DNA of 64,000 nt from Xiphias gladius (GCF_016859285.1 NC_053417.1:20153206-20217205), one strand, 5' to 3'. Positions 12,468-37,773 are shown, counted from the first letter of the stretch. The notes: generated by a model not told the origin, from the letters alone. Translations and numbers: made by a program.

Positions 12468-13487
12468 GACCTAATTGGAAATGTCTAGATATTCGTCAGT
12501 CTATGCATTATACTTTTCTTACAACTCATCTGTCAGACCTACGGGGCTCTTAAATCGTGCTCTTACAAAAAGACTGAGCTATCTCGTCTTTTCCGATAAG
12601 TTGTGGATAATTTCTGGTTGAAAGAAAAACAAAAACGCACAAACAGTTTGCAAAAGATTTGTAACTGTTCCTTATATTTTCTTAAGTTAAGGTATTTACA
12701 GTGATTGAGTTACTACAAATGGTCACACATGGGGCGGTATGAGCTACTGATTGGCATTGTACTTGTATCCAGATAAATGTTTAGTTAGCTTTTACTTTTG
12801 GAATTAAAATTTCTACATTATAATAAACAGGTTATGGCAGGAAAATATGGTAACATTTAACAAAGATGAAAGTCTCTGATCTGTGCAAATACTGGTCAAG
12901 GCTCTCAGAACTAGACATAATGCAGACGGACGGTACTATTAGAGGACAATATTGCACATCAAACAGTTGATTTTACAGTATTACTCTTATATTCATGCAT
13001 AGATTTTCCAGGATAAATGGGTAAACAAATGACTAAAAATGCATTAATAAAACGTCACCTTGAGAATAAAGGTAAAATGTTACCTGTATATGCTTGTTAA
13101 AAACACTGGTAAATTCTTGTAATAAATATAGGATGATTTCAGGATTTGTAATAATCTAAAACATTACTATCATCTAAAAAAATACTGAGTAAGGTCAAAT
13201 AAGGCAGTTCTTACACTTTTCCTTAACGAAAAACAGGTAATTAAAGACTGTCACAAAAACAATATAAAAGAGGAGTTGACAGTAAGTTACATGATTATTT
13301 TTTTCTAAGGTTTGTCTCAATGTTGAAAGATGACCCATAATTTGTCAATGCCCTGTCAGGAGGTTAAACAGTTTCCACAGTGTTAGGCTCCTACAGGTTT
13401 ATGCATTAAATAGTACACCCAGTTTAACGTTCCATACCTCCTCTACTAGGACCTCCATAATCACACAAAACCTGTTAGCTCAAAACT
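12468..13487. other. Convergent 3' UTRs of gp9 (+) and hdhd5 (-)
   Basis: A gap of about 1 kb between two genes transcribed toward each other. AATAAA at 12822-12827 and near 13064 could end gp9 on the plus strand. I found no clear minus-strand signal for hdhd5. No further coding sequence is seen. Confidence 0.5.
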
Positions 13488-16722
<3,235 letters not shown>

Positions 16723-17852
16723 CTCCTTTACTTATCACCGGGTTAAAAAGATTGTTTTTTTTTTAAATTTGAATCAAAACCCCGCATGAGGCATGAGCCG
16801 GCTCGCTCCGGCCGTGCTGGCTGCTCGGCTTGATTTTTCTTTTCCTTTTTTCTTTTTTTTTCTCTCCCCCCGATATTTTCGCGACTATAATTTGACTGGG
16901 CGAGACCCGATGACGAAATATGAGGAGTAGGAGGGTCTCCTGCCGCGTCGCTGCCGGATGGAGCCGTGGAGCTGCATCTGCACCGCAACCCCCGCTGCCA
17001 TTTTAGACACCGAGGTGGAGCTTGCCGTTTCCCCCGCACGCACAAGCACCGCTGCGGATCCCAGGACGGCGCAGCGGACATTGTACGAGACCATCGATCA
17101 CCATTACCCTGATCCACACTGTTTCTTATCACTACAGTGTTCTGTGATTATATATATATATTCATTCCACGATGGGTCGCTCATTTGCAGCACGAGGCAC
17201 AACATGGATCCTGACGGACCTCCAGACGTAGCTCTCCGTCCTACTCCTCGACTTTTATCTTTAGAACACTGAACTGCTTTGGGTCTGCCCATCTTGTCCT
17301 AGTTCAGGGTGGCTAAATTTGCTGCGAGAAACCAGAAGGAATGTGACAGGCAAGCCGTAGCCTTTCTGTCAAGGAGACAGCAGAACGGCCTTTTCCGGTT
17401 TTACCCAGCTCGCCGTAAATTAAAAGTCCTCCTCTCTAAAGCCCGCACAGAAAAGTGCGGTTGCGCCAAGATAACGGACGCCCGCGTCGGGGAAAATTTG
17501 GCTCGATTTTTAGGGATGTATTTCTGCGGATGTCCTGCCACGACACCGCAACAAAGCACAAACACCAGAAAACGAAATTGTTGTGGACCAAAAAAAATAA
17601 AAAAGCAAGGTCCACTTTGTTTACAGTCAGGCTACCTAGGTGTATATATCTGTCAGAATTTCTTGCATTTGGACTTCCTTGAAGGCTCATAGGGCCTATT
17701 ATACAGGCGTGTGTGTTAGGTAAGCCGTAGCTCAGACTTGACACCTTTACAATATGGACAGAGGACTTGAGAGCAGAAAAAAAAAAAAAAAAAACCTGTA
17801 AAAGGAAATTTCACTCAAATCAGACAAAATGTCCTCCCCGTGCTCCTCCAGC
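16723..17852. other. hdhd5 promoter region and hdhd5-cnbp gap
   Basis: 16.4-17.5 kb is CpG-rich and contains the hdhd5 5' end. Open frames at 16743-17132 (-), 16958-17272 (+) and 17309-17692 (+) look like products of GC-rich composition, with no family similarity and no supporting splice signals. A poly(A) run lies at 17777-17794. Confidence 0.45.
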
Positions 17853-17858
17853 TTTATT
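17853..17858 (-). terminator. cnbp: cnbp poly(A) signal (AATAAA on the minus strand)
   Basis: TTTATT on the plus strand lies about 0.86 kb below the cnbp stop, with U-rich sequence around it. It gives a 3' UTR of about 0.85 kb, in line with vertebrate cnbp. Confidence 0.55.
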
Positions 17859-18719
17859 GATAGTTTAAAATTACATTTCTATTTTCTAGGACTTCAGTTG
17901 CACTTTCCTTCCGACTTAAAAACTGAGTACAAGCAAATGGTATTTATACAGTAGTCTAAGTGATATTGTAGAAAAATAACATTTTGATTTCTGTGAAAAC
18001 ATTTTTCATTCCCAAATAACTCCTAATTCTGCTGTTCTGACAACTGTTATTGATGTTAAATTTTGCCAAGGTAAAAAAAATAATAATAAAAAAAAAAAAA
18101 ATCCAAAGCCATTTTAAAAGGAAATGTCTACCTTGGACTACCAAGTGATATTTAAGTTGTAAACAGATTTCTATAAAAGAACGTGTTTCTTTTAATACCT
18201 CCAAAATTTTTATATCTTAGCAATATAACATGTAGTTTGTTATCGCCCTCGTAGCTGCTTGTAGGGCTGAAATGCATCATGTTATGAACTGTTTCCATGT
18301 CATACTCTCTTGGCCAACTCATATCCCACTAAAACAAACCAAAATAACCATACATGGAAGTTCGGTTTCTACTTACTCCCTTCTTCTATCTCATTTTACT
18401 GAGACTCACTTCCACAAGCTCAGAGGTCCTATAGATTCCCACATGTTAAGTCCCATTTACTCATCTCTGATCACCAGTGGCTTGGAAAGGGGGGTTCTTT
18501 AACAAAGCATTATACATAACACCGCTACCAAACTAAAACATTTTTGTATTGAATGCAGAAAGATATTTTTTTCACCCCTTTCATTGTATTACATGTCGAG
18601 AGGCTCACTGGCCTGGGACTAGCCTCTGTTAGCCAACCTTTGGCCAGTGAAGAGGATTCAGAGAAAATAATACAACCAACCATCAATCTGAAAAAAGGAG
18701 GGGCAACAGAGGGCACTGA

Positions 18720-19921
<1,202 letters not shown>

Positions 19922-22093
19922 TACCTAAAGAAAAACATTAACACATATCAGTAAACAAAATTCAGTTTAAAATAAAGCCTCTCCTTTCTCTTCTGAACTC
20001 ACACACCGTGTACACTGGACACATTTCAGCTGTTTTCCAGCTGCCCATCTTACCGGGATTTCACACCAAAGACAAAAGGGAAGTCAATCCTTTTCAACGA
20101 GAAATGTGGGTATTAGCTTGGCATGCACCATCTTCATTTCCCAAAAGGTTTTGTGCTGACTTAAATGAGCTCTGAACCTCCGCTAGACATGAGCTGCATG
20201 CATGGGCATTCTGGCAGACAAAAAGTGTTTTGTTGATGGCAAATTTAACTGCTTAATCATACTTGTCACAAGCAATTACTGAGGGATCGTGGTTTATGTT
20301 TTCATATTCAGCATTCTGATTCAAATGAAGCTTGGCAAGTGGCCTCTCGAACAATTAAACTGCTTAGCATGATGTTAAAATCTAAAAACATTAACATGGC
20401 ACGCTGTTCTTTTCGTTGGAAAACTAAATCTGTTTAGACTAGTTACAAACACACTGACATAATGCGCTTTGGCTCTGCCGCATACACATTATAGTATTTG
20501 TCATATTTGGTGTGAAAGCCTGTTGATCAACTAATCTGACGTTTTAATGGATGCAGCTGTTTACACCAGCGCAAACCGGTAAACGAACAGCTGGTGCGCC
20601 GCGAGGTTTTTGTGGTGCAGCCAGTGTACACATGGTGTCATCGAGAATGACCCGATCACCGATGTAATCAAATAACCATGCTTGTCCAGGGCTTTCAATT
20701 TGTCACTTGTGTACCATTTTAGAAAAATATTCTGTCTCCAATGATTTTTAGCACAGTTTTCTCCATGTTTGAGTCAAATTACAATACACAACTAACACAT
20801 CAGCACTGCAAGAGTCAGTCTAGCATAATGACTACCGGGGGATCTAATCTACAATCAAACAATGGGGGGGGGGGACATTTTTCAGCTGTGGAGTCTATAA
20901 CAATCGCCCATTGGACTACGACTACTTACTAATCTAACTTACACGATTTCGTCAATGGAATCATGTTGTGATCGCCATAGGCCAAACTTCTGTTTGCTGA
21001 AGGTGCTAAAGACATCAAGTCAGGAAGAATGTGAGTTAATGAGTAAATCAAGGTCCTTGCAATGAGTGCCCAAAAGAGGCCGTAGGATGACAACACGCGG
21101 CAGCTAGGTTTAACTGAATTTGGTATAAGATTGCCAGGGCTAACTTGTTGCTTCTAAATCGTGTAATGGTCATCCTAATGTCCGCCGGGCCTCAATTTAC
21201 AGCTTACAAAATAGTGAATCGCTGACTAGCTGCTGAAATAATAAAAGTCTCTCCTGTAGCCACATGAGAACTCGCTTCCACCGGAGCCTTTCACCTAAAA
21301 CTACGGACAGCTGGACTTAGCTTATCTTCCATGACTCTATAATATCGCGCTCCACGCCGCTGACTACCCCAGAAATGGCCATGAAAGCATGCCGTGGATT
21401 CTATGCTAACTCGGAAAGCTAATTCCAGAGGGCAGTCACATCGCTTCGTGTTATGTTGATTTAACATCTGCTAAAACAGCGAGCCCCAAATCTAACCAAG
21501 ATTAAGATAACTCAGCTCGTTTTAAACCGTTTAAGGGCCATCTACGCTGCGTAAATAAACCAAACAGGATTCCGACCTGTTTTTGCGCTTGCCAAATAGA
21601 ATCAAATGCCAAAGGTTGAAGCTACGCTAACGTTGGCCTAGTCACGTTGAATTTTCTGCGTACTCGCGAGACACTCGTACTGCTAGCTAGCACATGCTAG
21701 CACACCACCTCACGATCGCGATCAAGAAGCACGGTTCAGTCGACGATCGATTTTCTTCCTCCAGAAAGAAAGTTTGAATCCGACACTTACAGCGATAAAG
21801 GTTCACCGTAGATGGTTTCTGACGGGTATTCAAGTGAATATACCGTAAAAACAAAATTTCCCGCGCAGGGCGCACACACCAAAGTCGTTGTGACGAGCTA
21901 ACGTTACCAGGCCGGACTGAGAACCCGATGCTCCAATAGCGAGACCAAACAAAACCAGTGCGTTTTCACAAAAGAAAACCGACCAAACGTCCCATTTTCC
22001 GCTATAATTAATTTTAACATGACATAGTCTCAAAGTTTGCAGATATACAATATCTACAGACTAAATAAATTTTAATCCCGTTTTATTGCTTAC
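19922..22093 (-). other. cnbp: cnbp first intron and CpG-rich 5' region
   Basis: About 2.2 kb between the first coding exon and the proposed noncoding exon. It includes CpG-rich sequence at 21.3-22.1 kb with repeated GCTAGC and GCTAACGTT words. I see no CCTG tract of the kind that expands in human CNBP intron 1. The short open frames here are not genes. Confidence 0.5.
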
Positions 22094-22150
22094 CTTGCTG
22101 GCTACCTAGCTATGTCAGTGTTTACGCCTCCTTCTTTGCGCTACATGCGG
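22094..22150 (-). other. cnbp: Probable noncoding first exon of cnbp
   Basis: On the minus strand a strong donor AGCAAG|GTAAGC ends an exon at 22094, in CpG-rich sequence about 2.2 kb upstream of the ATG, as expected for the cnbp 5' UTR exon. The 5' limit is approximate because the transcription start cannot be read. Confidence 0.5.
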
Positions 22151-23085
22151 TGTGACCAGGAGTTCCTGAATTGTCATTCAGTAAAAACCTGCGTAGTCAT
22201 TGGCCACATACTCCGAAAATGGCCAATCAAACACGAGAATGTCTGGACACCGCCTCTATGAATCAGCCAATCATGGTTATGGAATGATCCTTTTTCCCTA
22301 AAGCGACTGACCTTATTTTACCGTCTTTCTTTTTAACCACTATTATTGCCGCATTAATAGCAAGATATTCACATTACAACCGGTAGTTCTTCTACTACTA
22401 CAAAGACTACTACAAATACTTTCCAAAAATTAAAAAAGGGATATATATGAGCCACAAGATAGATACGGTGCATAATATGTTAATGTTAAAATTTTAATAG
22501 GAATTATGGAATGTTTCCATGTGATCATTATTAATTGATGCGTAACCTCAATTTATTCATGGCAATTCATTGAGATTCAGAAAATTTGCGTATAAAGGTA
22601 TAGGTTTTTGTGAGCAATATGATGTGTGTAGTAACCTCTCTGATCTCTCTAACAACCAATTTCAGCCAGTTTTATTTAATTAAATTGTCTCAGAAGCACC
22701 TTTGTTAGTAGGATTAGTGGAATAATCTGTATAGAGATTTGTGTATGTGGTTCTCAGCAAATTACACCTCCATTACTGTCACTGTTACACTTAATTTGAG
22801 GTAAAAAGCATATTTGCAGTCTGAGTGAAAAAAACTAAAATACATCAGAATTTTTTGAGCAATGAGCAACATTAAAATTATGAAAAAAATATTTTAACCT
22901 ATTGGGTCATAGTCATTGATAATGGTGATGGAGTCTGATGGAAAAATATATCAATAAAAAGGATATACTTAAGAAAGTGTAGAGTATTTTTTTAAAATCC
23001 ATTTTGCACTTCTTAAACACACGTGGAGTGACAGTTTTAATCTATGTAGTCTTTTGCCCCAGAAGCTAGACTAATAAAACAGACC
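22151..23085. other. Intergenic gap upstream of cnbp
   Basis: AT-rich sequence of about 0.9 kb in which I recognise no gene, RNA or repeat family. Confidence 0.5.
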
Positions 23086-23108
23086 TGCAGAAAATGTATG
23101 TGCAAACT

Positions 23109-23603
23109 TTAATCTAAATCCTGAGAGTCACTGAAAGAATCTGGAATTGAACTGAGAGTGTAAAGAGGCCTAAAATCATCAGTGGTCAAAACAATCAAAC
23201 TGCGGTGTGTATGTTTTTTCAAAACGAGTGACTTCACAAACATGTCACTGTATAACCCTGATGCAGACCCTGCTTTTTTAACGAGGCTGTATTGCATCAC
23301 ATTCTGAATACAGCGGGACCGACAGGGGCAAGAGTCCACGGGAGCTGCGAGGACCTCAGCTATCCGGCCTGAGTGCCCAATCAGATCAATAAGTGAGAAA
23401 GGACCGTTCGTCACAGTCTTAAGGTGGCTCGGGCTCTGAAGCCCTGGGACGGCGATTTCATTTCTCCCGCGGTCTCCATGTTCTGTCTCGCAGCCTTGAA
23501 TGCAAAGCCAGGGGGGAAATACAGCAGCCTCCGCCGCGTAGCTTTGAACCGGTCGAGACGTCCACCGCCGTAATATCCCGTGCTGACTGATACGCGGCGG
23601 CAC
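23109..23603 (-). CDS. Unidentified 164-codon open frame head to head with raf1
   Basis: An uninterrupted frame on the minus strand inside a CpG island. A poly(A)-like ATTAAA overlaps the stop and GT/T-rich sequence follows, so a short unspliced transcript is possible. I do not recognise the protein. It has cysteine pairs (CPCRSRC) and an acidic end (FSDSQDLD), with no signal peptide or membrane span. Other frames are also open across the GC-rich first half (23411-23626 and 23458-23649), which weakens the case. It may be an lncRNA, a small lineage-specific gene or chance. Treat it as hypothetical. Confidence 0.25.
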   Translation of the reverse strand: MPPRISQHGILRRWTSRPVQSYAAEAAVFPPWLCIQGCETEHGDRGRNEIAVPGLQSPSHLKTVTNGPFSLIDLIGHSGRIAEVLAAPVDSCPCRSRCIQNVMQYSLVKKAGSASGLYSDMFVKSLVLKKHTHRSLIVLTTDDFRPLYTLSSIPDSFSDSQDLD

Positions 23604-23639
23604 TGCTGCATGAAGGGCCGGAGCACCTTAAAGCGCCCA

Positions 23640-25212
23640 ACAATGACAAAGCCCTGCCCTCATCTTCACAGAAACAGTATTTGGTATTTCTGCTATTTGC
23701 TAGATGGGATATCTGTCAGAGGCCATTTAGAGACTAAGCCGTAAAGTTACACGGGGAGACTTGCTGCTAAACAGGGCTAGAGAACCGGATTTCTGGCTGA
23801 AATCGTCTGCTGTTGCTGCTGCCTCATGGAAACAATGCATGCTGAACCCGTCAAGACATATTGACCAGGGTGTTTTGTGAGGCCGTTTTACTCTCGGATG
23901 GTGTCAACCCCAGCTCGTTGAAAAGGGGACCTCGTGAGCCCTCTGTGATTGGGGTTACCTCGGGGGACCCGGACTGGGATGCTACAGAGATGGTGAACAC
24001 ATGGTGAGTGTGGAGGGTACGGTTTCACGACGGCACTGCTTCCCGGGCCGGTTTGGAAGAGAAGAAGCTGGTGTTTGAGCCCGTTCCGACGTTTAGAAAC
24101 GTTTCAAATCCATTTAAACTAAAGGATGATGCATTTCTGTCAATTAAAAAAAAACCATCTCGACTTCATGTGAAACTTTTTATTTCTGACTATAGCCTAC
24201 ATGCCATACCACGAGTTGACTCTTAATTGCCTTTTTGACCAGTTGTCTAAAATGTAACACTGCTGTCATGAATATCGGGGAGGCTTCAAAATGATTTACG
24301 AAGGCTTCCATGTTGTGCTGCTCCCTTTTCTCCAGACGATGGTGCACTTACAGTTAATAATGGTTTTCTCCTCTACTCCAAACCGGTAGTGGGCCTTTGG
24401 TTTTTTCTTTTTCTTTTCAAAAAATACTGTAGCAATCACTACTTTAACGACGGCGAATTAAAAACTATAATAATGTTTCATAAGCATCAGCCTTTGCGAA
24501 AAGATAATCATTGGCAGTTTGAGGTCCTCGGACTGCAGTCTCAAGGGTGCAATAAACCACAGAAATAGACTAAATGTAGTATATTTGTAAAAATGTTACC
24601 ATATATTAAGAACCTGACATTTTTACAAATCTACTGTGGATTTTTTTTTTTGTTATGAGAAAAAAACAACAGTAACACCGAGGTGGGAGGGCTTAAATTT
24701 GTGCTATAGTTGCGCAGTGTGAGTGATGCTTGCAACTCTTGTTATGACTGCAAGGTCCTGTTTCAATCACTGGCGTCAGGCGGACGCACGAACGACACCA
24801 GCTCAAACCTCTTCGCCTTCTCAGGAACAACATAAATATTGATTTGAAAAGCGAGGCATTACCGAGGATCTCATGTGAGTTTTAATTTGAAAGTGCTTCA
24901 CGGGACTTAAAGAGTATCCCTCGTCGTGTCACTTTGAGGGTCCGACGGATTTTTTCCTACTTACCACGACTGGGAGATAAAACTTTTCCTCCTATTATTT
25001 TAAGTGGCTCGTAAAAGAGACCGGCCTATGACCTCGACGTCTTACAATACTGCTGCATTTACCGGTTACAAGCTTTTTTGATACTGTTTCGGGGTTTTTT
25101 GGCGAATTCGACTTTTTCCTCTTTTCTTTGAATGCGTTGCAAATATGATGATGTCACCGACGCCAGTTTTTCCTGAAGTTATGGCGGAGCACAACTTTTC
25201 TAACTCCTCTTG
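23640..25212 (+). promoter_or_regulatory. raf1: CpG-rich raf1 promoter region with two candidate noncoding first exons
   Basis: The raf1 coding exon begins at an acceptor (27099), so at least one noncoding exon lies upstream. Two strong donors in CpG-rich DNA are candidates: ACATG|GTGAGTG at 24003-24004 and CTCTTG|GTAAGC at 25212-25213. The second candidate contains ATG triplets at 25145, 25148 and 25151. Transcript data are needed to choose. Confidence 0.4.
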
Positions 25213-27098
25213 GTAAGCATATACAGGTTACGGGCTCCTAGCATTGCTACTCCTTGAATTACGTTTGAAATGCTAGCTACAACTGTTCAGCCGCTTCTCC
25301 GTAAGGCACACGACCGAAAAAATGTATCGTTTGAGCAAGTGAAATTTGAATGGAAGGTGAATAGAGCTGTGCATTGAAGTTTAACGATATAGCTGGCCTC
25401 TGAGGGCCTACAGGCAATTCCACAGTTTTATATCTGGATCTGCCAGGCCTTCATAAAACATACGTAGGTACCAATAGCTTCTGTACTTGTCACAATCGTG
25501 CACACATTTCAGTAGTAGTCCTGTCTTGTAGTCATTTCGGTAATTAGTTTGATTTAATTGGGAAGGCGTTCAAAGTCAGCTCAATGAGTCTCTTAACCTA
25601 ACTCTGCCAAAATATGCTAACCTGCTGACATTGATCTCCCCTACATTTCTGACTTTGAAGACTTCAGTCAAGTCACAGAAACTCTTATGTGGATGCAGCA
25701 CTTCCCGTGGGGTTTCAAAGCTTAACGTGTTATGTAGACTGACCATTTACGCAGAACAGATCCAAGCAGATGGGAGTAAAAGTCTAATTATTCTGGACTT
25801 GACATTCTTTCTGTTGATACCCTTTTCTGGATGGATCACAGCTTTTGTTTTGAACACAATTTCTGCAGCCCGGTGGGACGGTTGGAAGACCCACAGTCCT
25901 CCAAGTTCCTACTTTTGTGTTGTAGTGACATACTGGTATGTCTGCTGTGACAGCTAACCACTAAATGCAGTAATCATCTCTTTAGTGTCAGCAGCTATTT
26001 GAACAAGACACACCAGAGATAATTAAAAATTTTTGCAGGAGAATTAGTGAAACTTCTGTGTGTGTGTCTGTCTGTCCGTCTATATATATGTTTTATATTT
26101 ATATTATATTTAAAATTTTTATATTATATTTAGTTTGGTTTACCGGTATTTTTAAGTTATTCTTTTCCTCTATTTTTTTATTTAATTACACTTTGTGGGG
26201 TTTTTTTTTTTTTTTTTTTTGTCCTCTACTGTATGTTATTAGCTGGTAAGTTTTAACTGTCCGCTGTCTGACTGTGCAGAAGACAGAGTCTGATGAAAGA
26301 ATATACTGTAAATAAAACAACTTACCTCTATGTTTGCCCTAGATTCTCTCTGTTTGAGTGAATTAATTTGTCTACAGTGCTCTGCTGCTCCCTCTCAAAT
26401 TGAAAAGAAAGGAAAGTTGTCACAGTAGATGCCACTTTTATGTCAAAAACCTTCACATTTGGCATTCTATAAACAGCTAGTTTAATAAGCACATTAGATC
26501 GCTAAACAGGTCAGAATGTAGATGTTCTCTTCACTGGAAATGGCCCTAAACATGCAATCATCCAAGAGGGTTGTAGTTGTAGTGAGATTATGTTTGGAGA
26601 ACACATCCAATAAATCCTCAATACCATTAACCCAAATCTATCTTTGTTTCGCTTTATTCTTCTCTGCTGTGAAAACCTGACACTATTGGAATCTATTGTA
26701 ACTGACATGCACTCAACCCAAGCACAGCTGCTTTCTCAGTTAAAAAGATTTGAAGCCACTTCAGGGCATAGTGTTTGATACTCCAAAGATAGATTTCGGA
26801 GAATCAATTTAAACACTTACATGCCCTCAAAAATTTAATGGTTGAGTGGACTTAATGACTTTTTTTAATGTTGGAAAACATTTACATTGTATTTCACTTA
26901 CACTTTGGCACCGAGTCTGCACACCACCAATATCCTTACAAAGAAGAAAGAGAGCTAATGTAATATTAATTAAGTGAAGTCATTAAGTCAGTTGGTGATG
27001 TTTGCTTTCAAACATTCTGAGTACTAATAAGTGTGTGTGTGCGTGCGTTCGTGCATGCATGCGTGCGTGTGTTTTTTGTTTTTTTTTGTTTTTTTCAG
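25213..27098 (+). other. raf1: raf1 5' intron
   Basis: About 1.9 kb with T-rich runs (26201-26220) and a (TG/CG)n-like patch at 27031-27071 just before the exon. No other gene is recognised; short open frames are judged spurious. Confidence 0.5.
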
Positions 27099-27124
27099 AC
27101 CATTGAGAGCACTTGGCTTTACTA

Positions 27125-35001
<7,877 letters not shown>

Positions 35002-36100
35002 AGACTCAGACAGCACTGCCCCTCCTCCTCCTCTTGTTACACTTGCCATCCTCTCCCTCTCTGAAATATCCCAAATAGTCCAAATGCTCAGTACAACCAA
35101 AATCTCTACATACAAATGCACATATGTACCTAAAAATGTACATGCAATCATACATAAACCCATGTTAATCAATAAAATATGTAGGGAAAAGAGGAGGGAG
35201 GGAAGTGCAGAGAGAAGTACATCTGACAGTAACTATGGAAGAGTGAGTGGTGATGGATGGCAGTGGGATGTACACATGAAAAGGTTGGCAAAAGATGCAT
35301 GGAGGTGGTGCCTTGCTTATCACTGCACGTATTAAGAAGTATGCAGAGGCTCTATGGCGGCAATGCATTTGGTAAAATTTGTAAATACATGCACGCACAC
35401 CTACCTAAGACAGCGATGAACAGACATTGAAGGAAGCTCAAGAGAAAGACGGATGTGTCTCTCTTGATTTGGGTTCTGTGATGTGAAGCACACCCTTCTA
35501 TTTGGTTGCCCTGGTGTCTGATGAAGAGGACCTTTAAAGCTTACCTGCCTTAAGAGGAAACAAAGCCTGGACTAAGATCTTGCACAACTTCATTTCCTCT
35601 TGTTATCACAAACAATGCCGTTGGATGTAGTCCATTTAGTTGCACAGTAGTAGTTGATTTTACATTGTCTTAAATGATAATGAAGTAGATATGGGAAATT
35701 GTTGTCTTTTTTGTTGTTGTTGTTGTTGTTGTCTTTGACTTCTTTTTATTGTCTTTATTTTTTGGGTCTTTTTGGAGGAATTATAGCCTTTCAGACAGCG
35801 AGCACGAGTGATGATGGAAAACTTTGCACATTTTAGCAAAAGCAATGGTTATGTTTCAGCAGTCTACACAATGGTTTCATAGCTCTGAGTAAACTGATCT
35901 GTAGATACCTACACATTCTCATCAGTCCTTCCATGGGTAGGTTGTTATGAGCTGGACATTTGGCGGTTGTCTTAAATATTTAAAATGATTTGGAAACTAA
36001 TTTGTATTTGTTTATCATGTCTCTTTCAGGAGGTTAAGCCTTTTATTGTGAACTTGGTGAGAAAGTTGTCTATTCAATATTTTAATAAAATTAAGTTAAA
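35002..36100 (+). other. raf1: raf1 3' untranslated region
   Basis: Sequence after the TAG at 34999-35001. Poly(A) signals AATAAA occur at 35171-35176 and 36084-36089, giving possible short and long 3' UTRs. A (GTT)n stretch lies at about 35715-35732. Confidence 0.6.
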
Positions 36101-36992
36101 TTTCTTTGCCAGAGAAGATTGTATTGGTCACCTTTCTTATTTATTTAGGAAATACACTGATTAGTCAAGGAATATTATATTGATAATGTGTATCACTTGA
36201 TCTTCATTTTAAATGCAGCAATGGACGCACGTGAGATGGGCAGTTGACATCAGATTATACTGCTTCTCTTCTTGTTCACTAATAGTACAATCCCACACAT
36301 GTGCAAGACTTTGTGGCAGGGTGTAATGTTTGCTGTAGCAGTAGCAACGTGGTGTAACCTCCGAAGGGGATCCAGTCCAAGACACGCCACCAGGGGATTC
36401 CACCTTTGGCTGATGCCCCGGTGCGCTGCATAGCCACTGCTAAGCAAAGTGGAACAACAATAATTCAGCAAGGGAGGGACACGGTGGAAAGAGAGAGGAC
36501 AGTTATATTTTGTTTTAGTGTAAACATCCAACGTGTAGTTCCTGCTGGGAAGGACCACTTGACTTGGTTTAGTGCCAAGTGCAACTTTATTGTAAATATA
36601 AATGAAGGAAATCGTGTTTATTTTTCTGTTTTATGGCTTTTTGAACTGTGCCTATGCCAAGAAACACGATGGAAGCTTTTTGAGTGCTTTATCTCATTTG
36701 AGTCACATGTCTCAATAAGCCCCATCACAGGATAAAATAGGTCTGATGTCACCAAAAATGGGGCAACACAATAAGAGCAAAGCCATCGACTGACCACTAG
36801 TCGTCTATTTTTACAGCAGTTTTGCCTTATGTGTTTATCTGTTCTATTTCTGCGTTCTGACAAGCCACAAAGGCCGGCCAAAATGAAATCAACAGAGCGT
36901 CGTCCTACTTCCCCTGCCTACATTAGCTCCATCTAGTGGGTGTTCCCTCATGACGCGTGTCAGCCTGCTTCACAGAAGACCTGCATAATAAT
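36101..36992. other. Intergenic sequence downstream of raf1
   Basis: No gene is recognised. Human TSEN2 and MKRN2 lie between PPARG and RAF1, but I see no similarity to either here. The open frames at 36209-36403 (-) and 36250-36558 (-) have no known match. Confidence 0.4.
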
Positions 36993-37773
36993 CGGTGGTG
37001 TGAGGAAAAATTCAGATCCTTTACTAATGTAAAAGTAGCAGTGCAATAATGTGAAAATACTCCATGACTAGTAAAAGTACTACATTCAAAAAGTACATAA
37101 GTATCATCAGCAAAATTTACTAAAAATGTCAATCATACTTGTTCTGCAGAAAAATGGCCTCTGCGATATATATTGTCTTAAATGACATTGTTATATTGTC
37201 GATGCATCAATGCATAGGCAACAGTTTATTGTTGTAGCTGGTCGAGGTTGAGCTGTTTTGTCTCTTATATACAGTTCGGCAGTTTAGTCCAGCAGTTCCA
37301 AACCTCCGGGTCAGACCCCTCCATAGGATCATAAGATAAATCGGAGGGGTTGTGAGATGATTCCTGAGGTAAAAAAAAAACAACAAACTTCTGCAATGCA
37401 ACACACACATGCAACACCAATCTAAATAATTGACAATTTGACCTGTGTAACCTCAGTGAAATCATCTGAGGTTCAATCACTTTCGGTGGAATTGTTAACA
37501 ACTCGTAGAGATCTGAAATGTGATGGGGTCACAAGCCAAAAGAGTTGGGAACCACTGTCTTAATTAACAGGGCACTGTATTTCATTAGTCTGGCATGTTT
37601 TTTTAAATGTAAAATTCCAGTCTTGAAAGGAAATTGTTACTCTAGCTGTCGAATAAATTTAGAAGAGTAAAAAGTACAATATTTTTCTCTAAAATGTAAA
37701 TGAATAGAAATAACAGGAAATGGAAATACTCACGTACAGTACAGTAAATGTACTTAGTTACTGTCCACCACTG
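36993..37773. mobile_element. Inverted-repeat DNA element (MITE) split by a second element
   Basis: The left end CGGTGGTGTGAGG and right end TTACTGTCCACCACTG are inverted copies of each other. The inside holds the AGTACTAAAAGTA-type words of a very common percomorph nonautonomous element (AAAGTAGCAGTGCAATAATG, AATGTACTTAGTTACT). No transposase is encoded. It is interrupted by the element at 37290-37557. Confidence 0.65.
37290..37557. mobile_element. Second nonautonomous DNA element nested in the first
   Basis: The ends CAGCAGTTCCAAACCTCCGGG and GGCTTGTG...CAGTGGTTCCCAACTC (right end read on the minus strand) form imperfect terminal inverted repeats. The body contains GGGTCACAAGCCAAAA and AATCACTTTCGGTGG, familiar from a dispersed percomorph repeat. 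It is 268 bp and noncoding. Confidence 0.6.

Noticed and set aside
17309-17692. 127-codon Arg/Lys/Cys-rich frame downstream of the hdhd5 promoter
   Set aside because: No family likeness or splice signals, and the opposite strand is equally open; CpG-rich composition explains it.
19922-22093. CCTG repeat as in human CNBP intron 1
   Set aside because: No CCTG array is visible.
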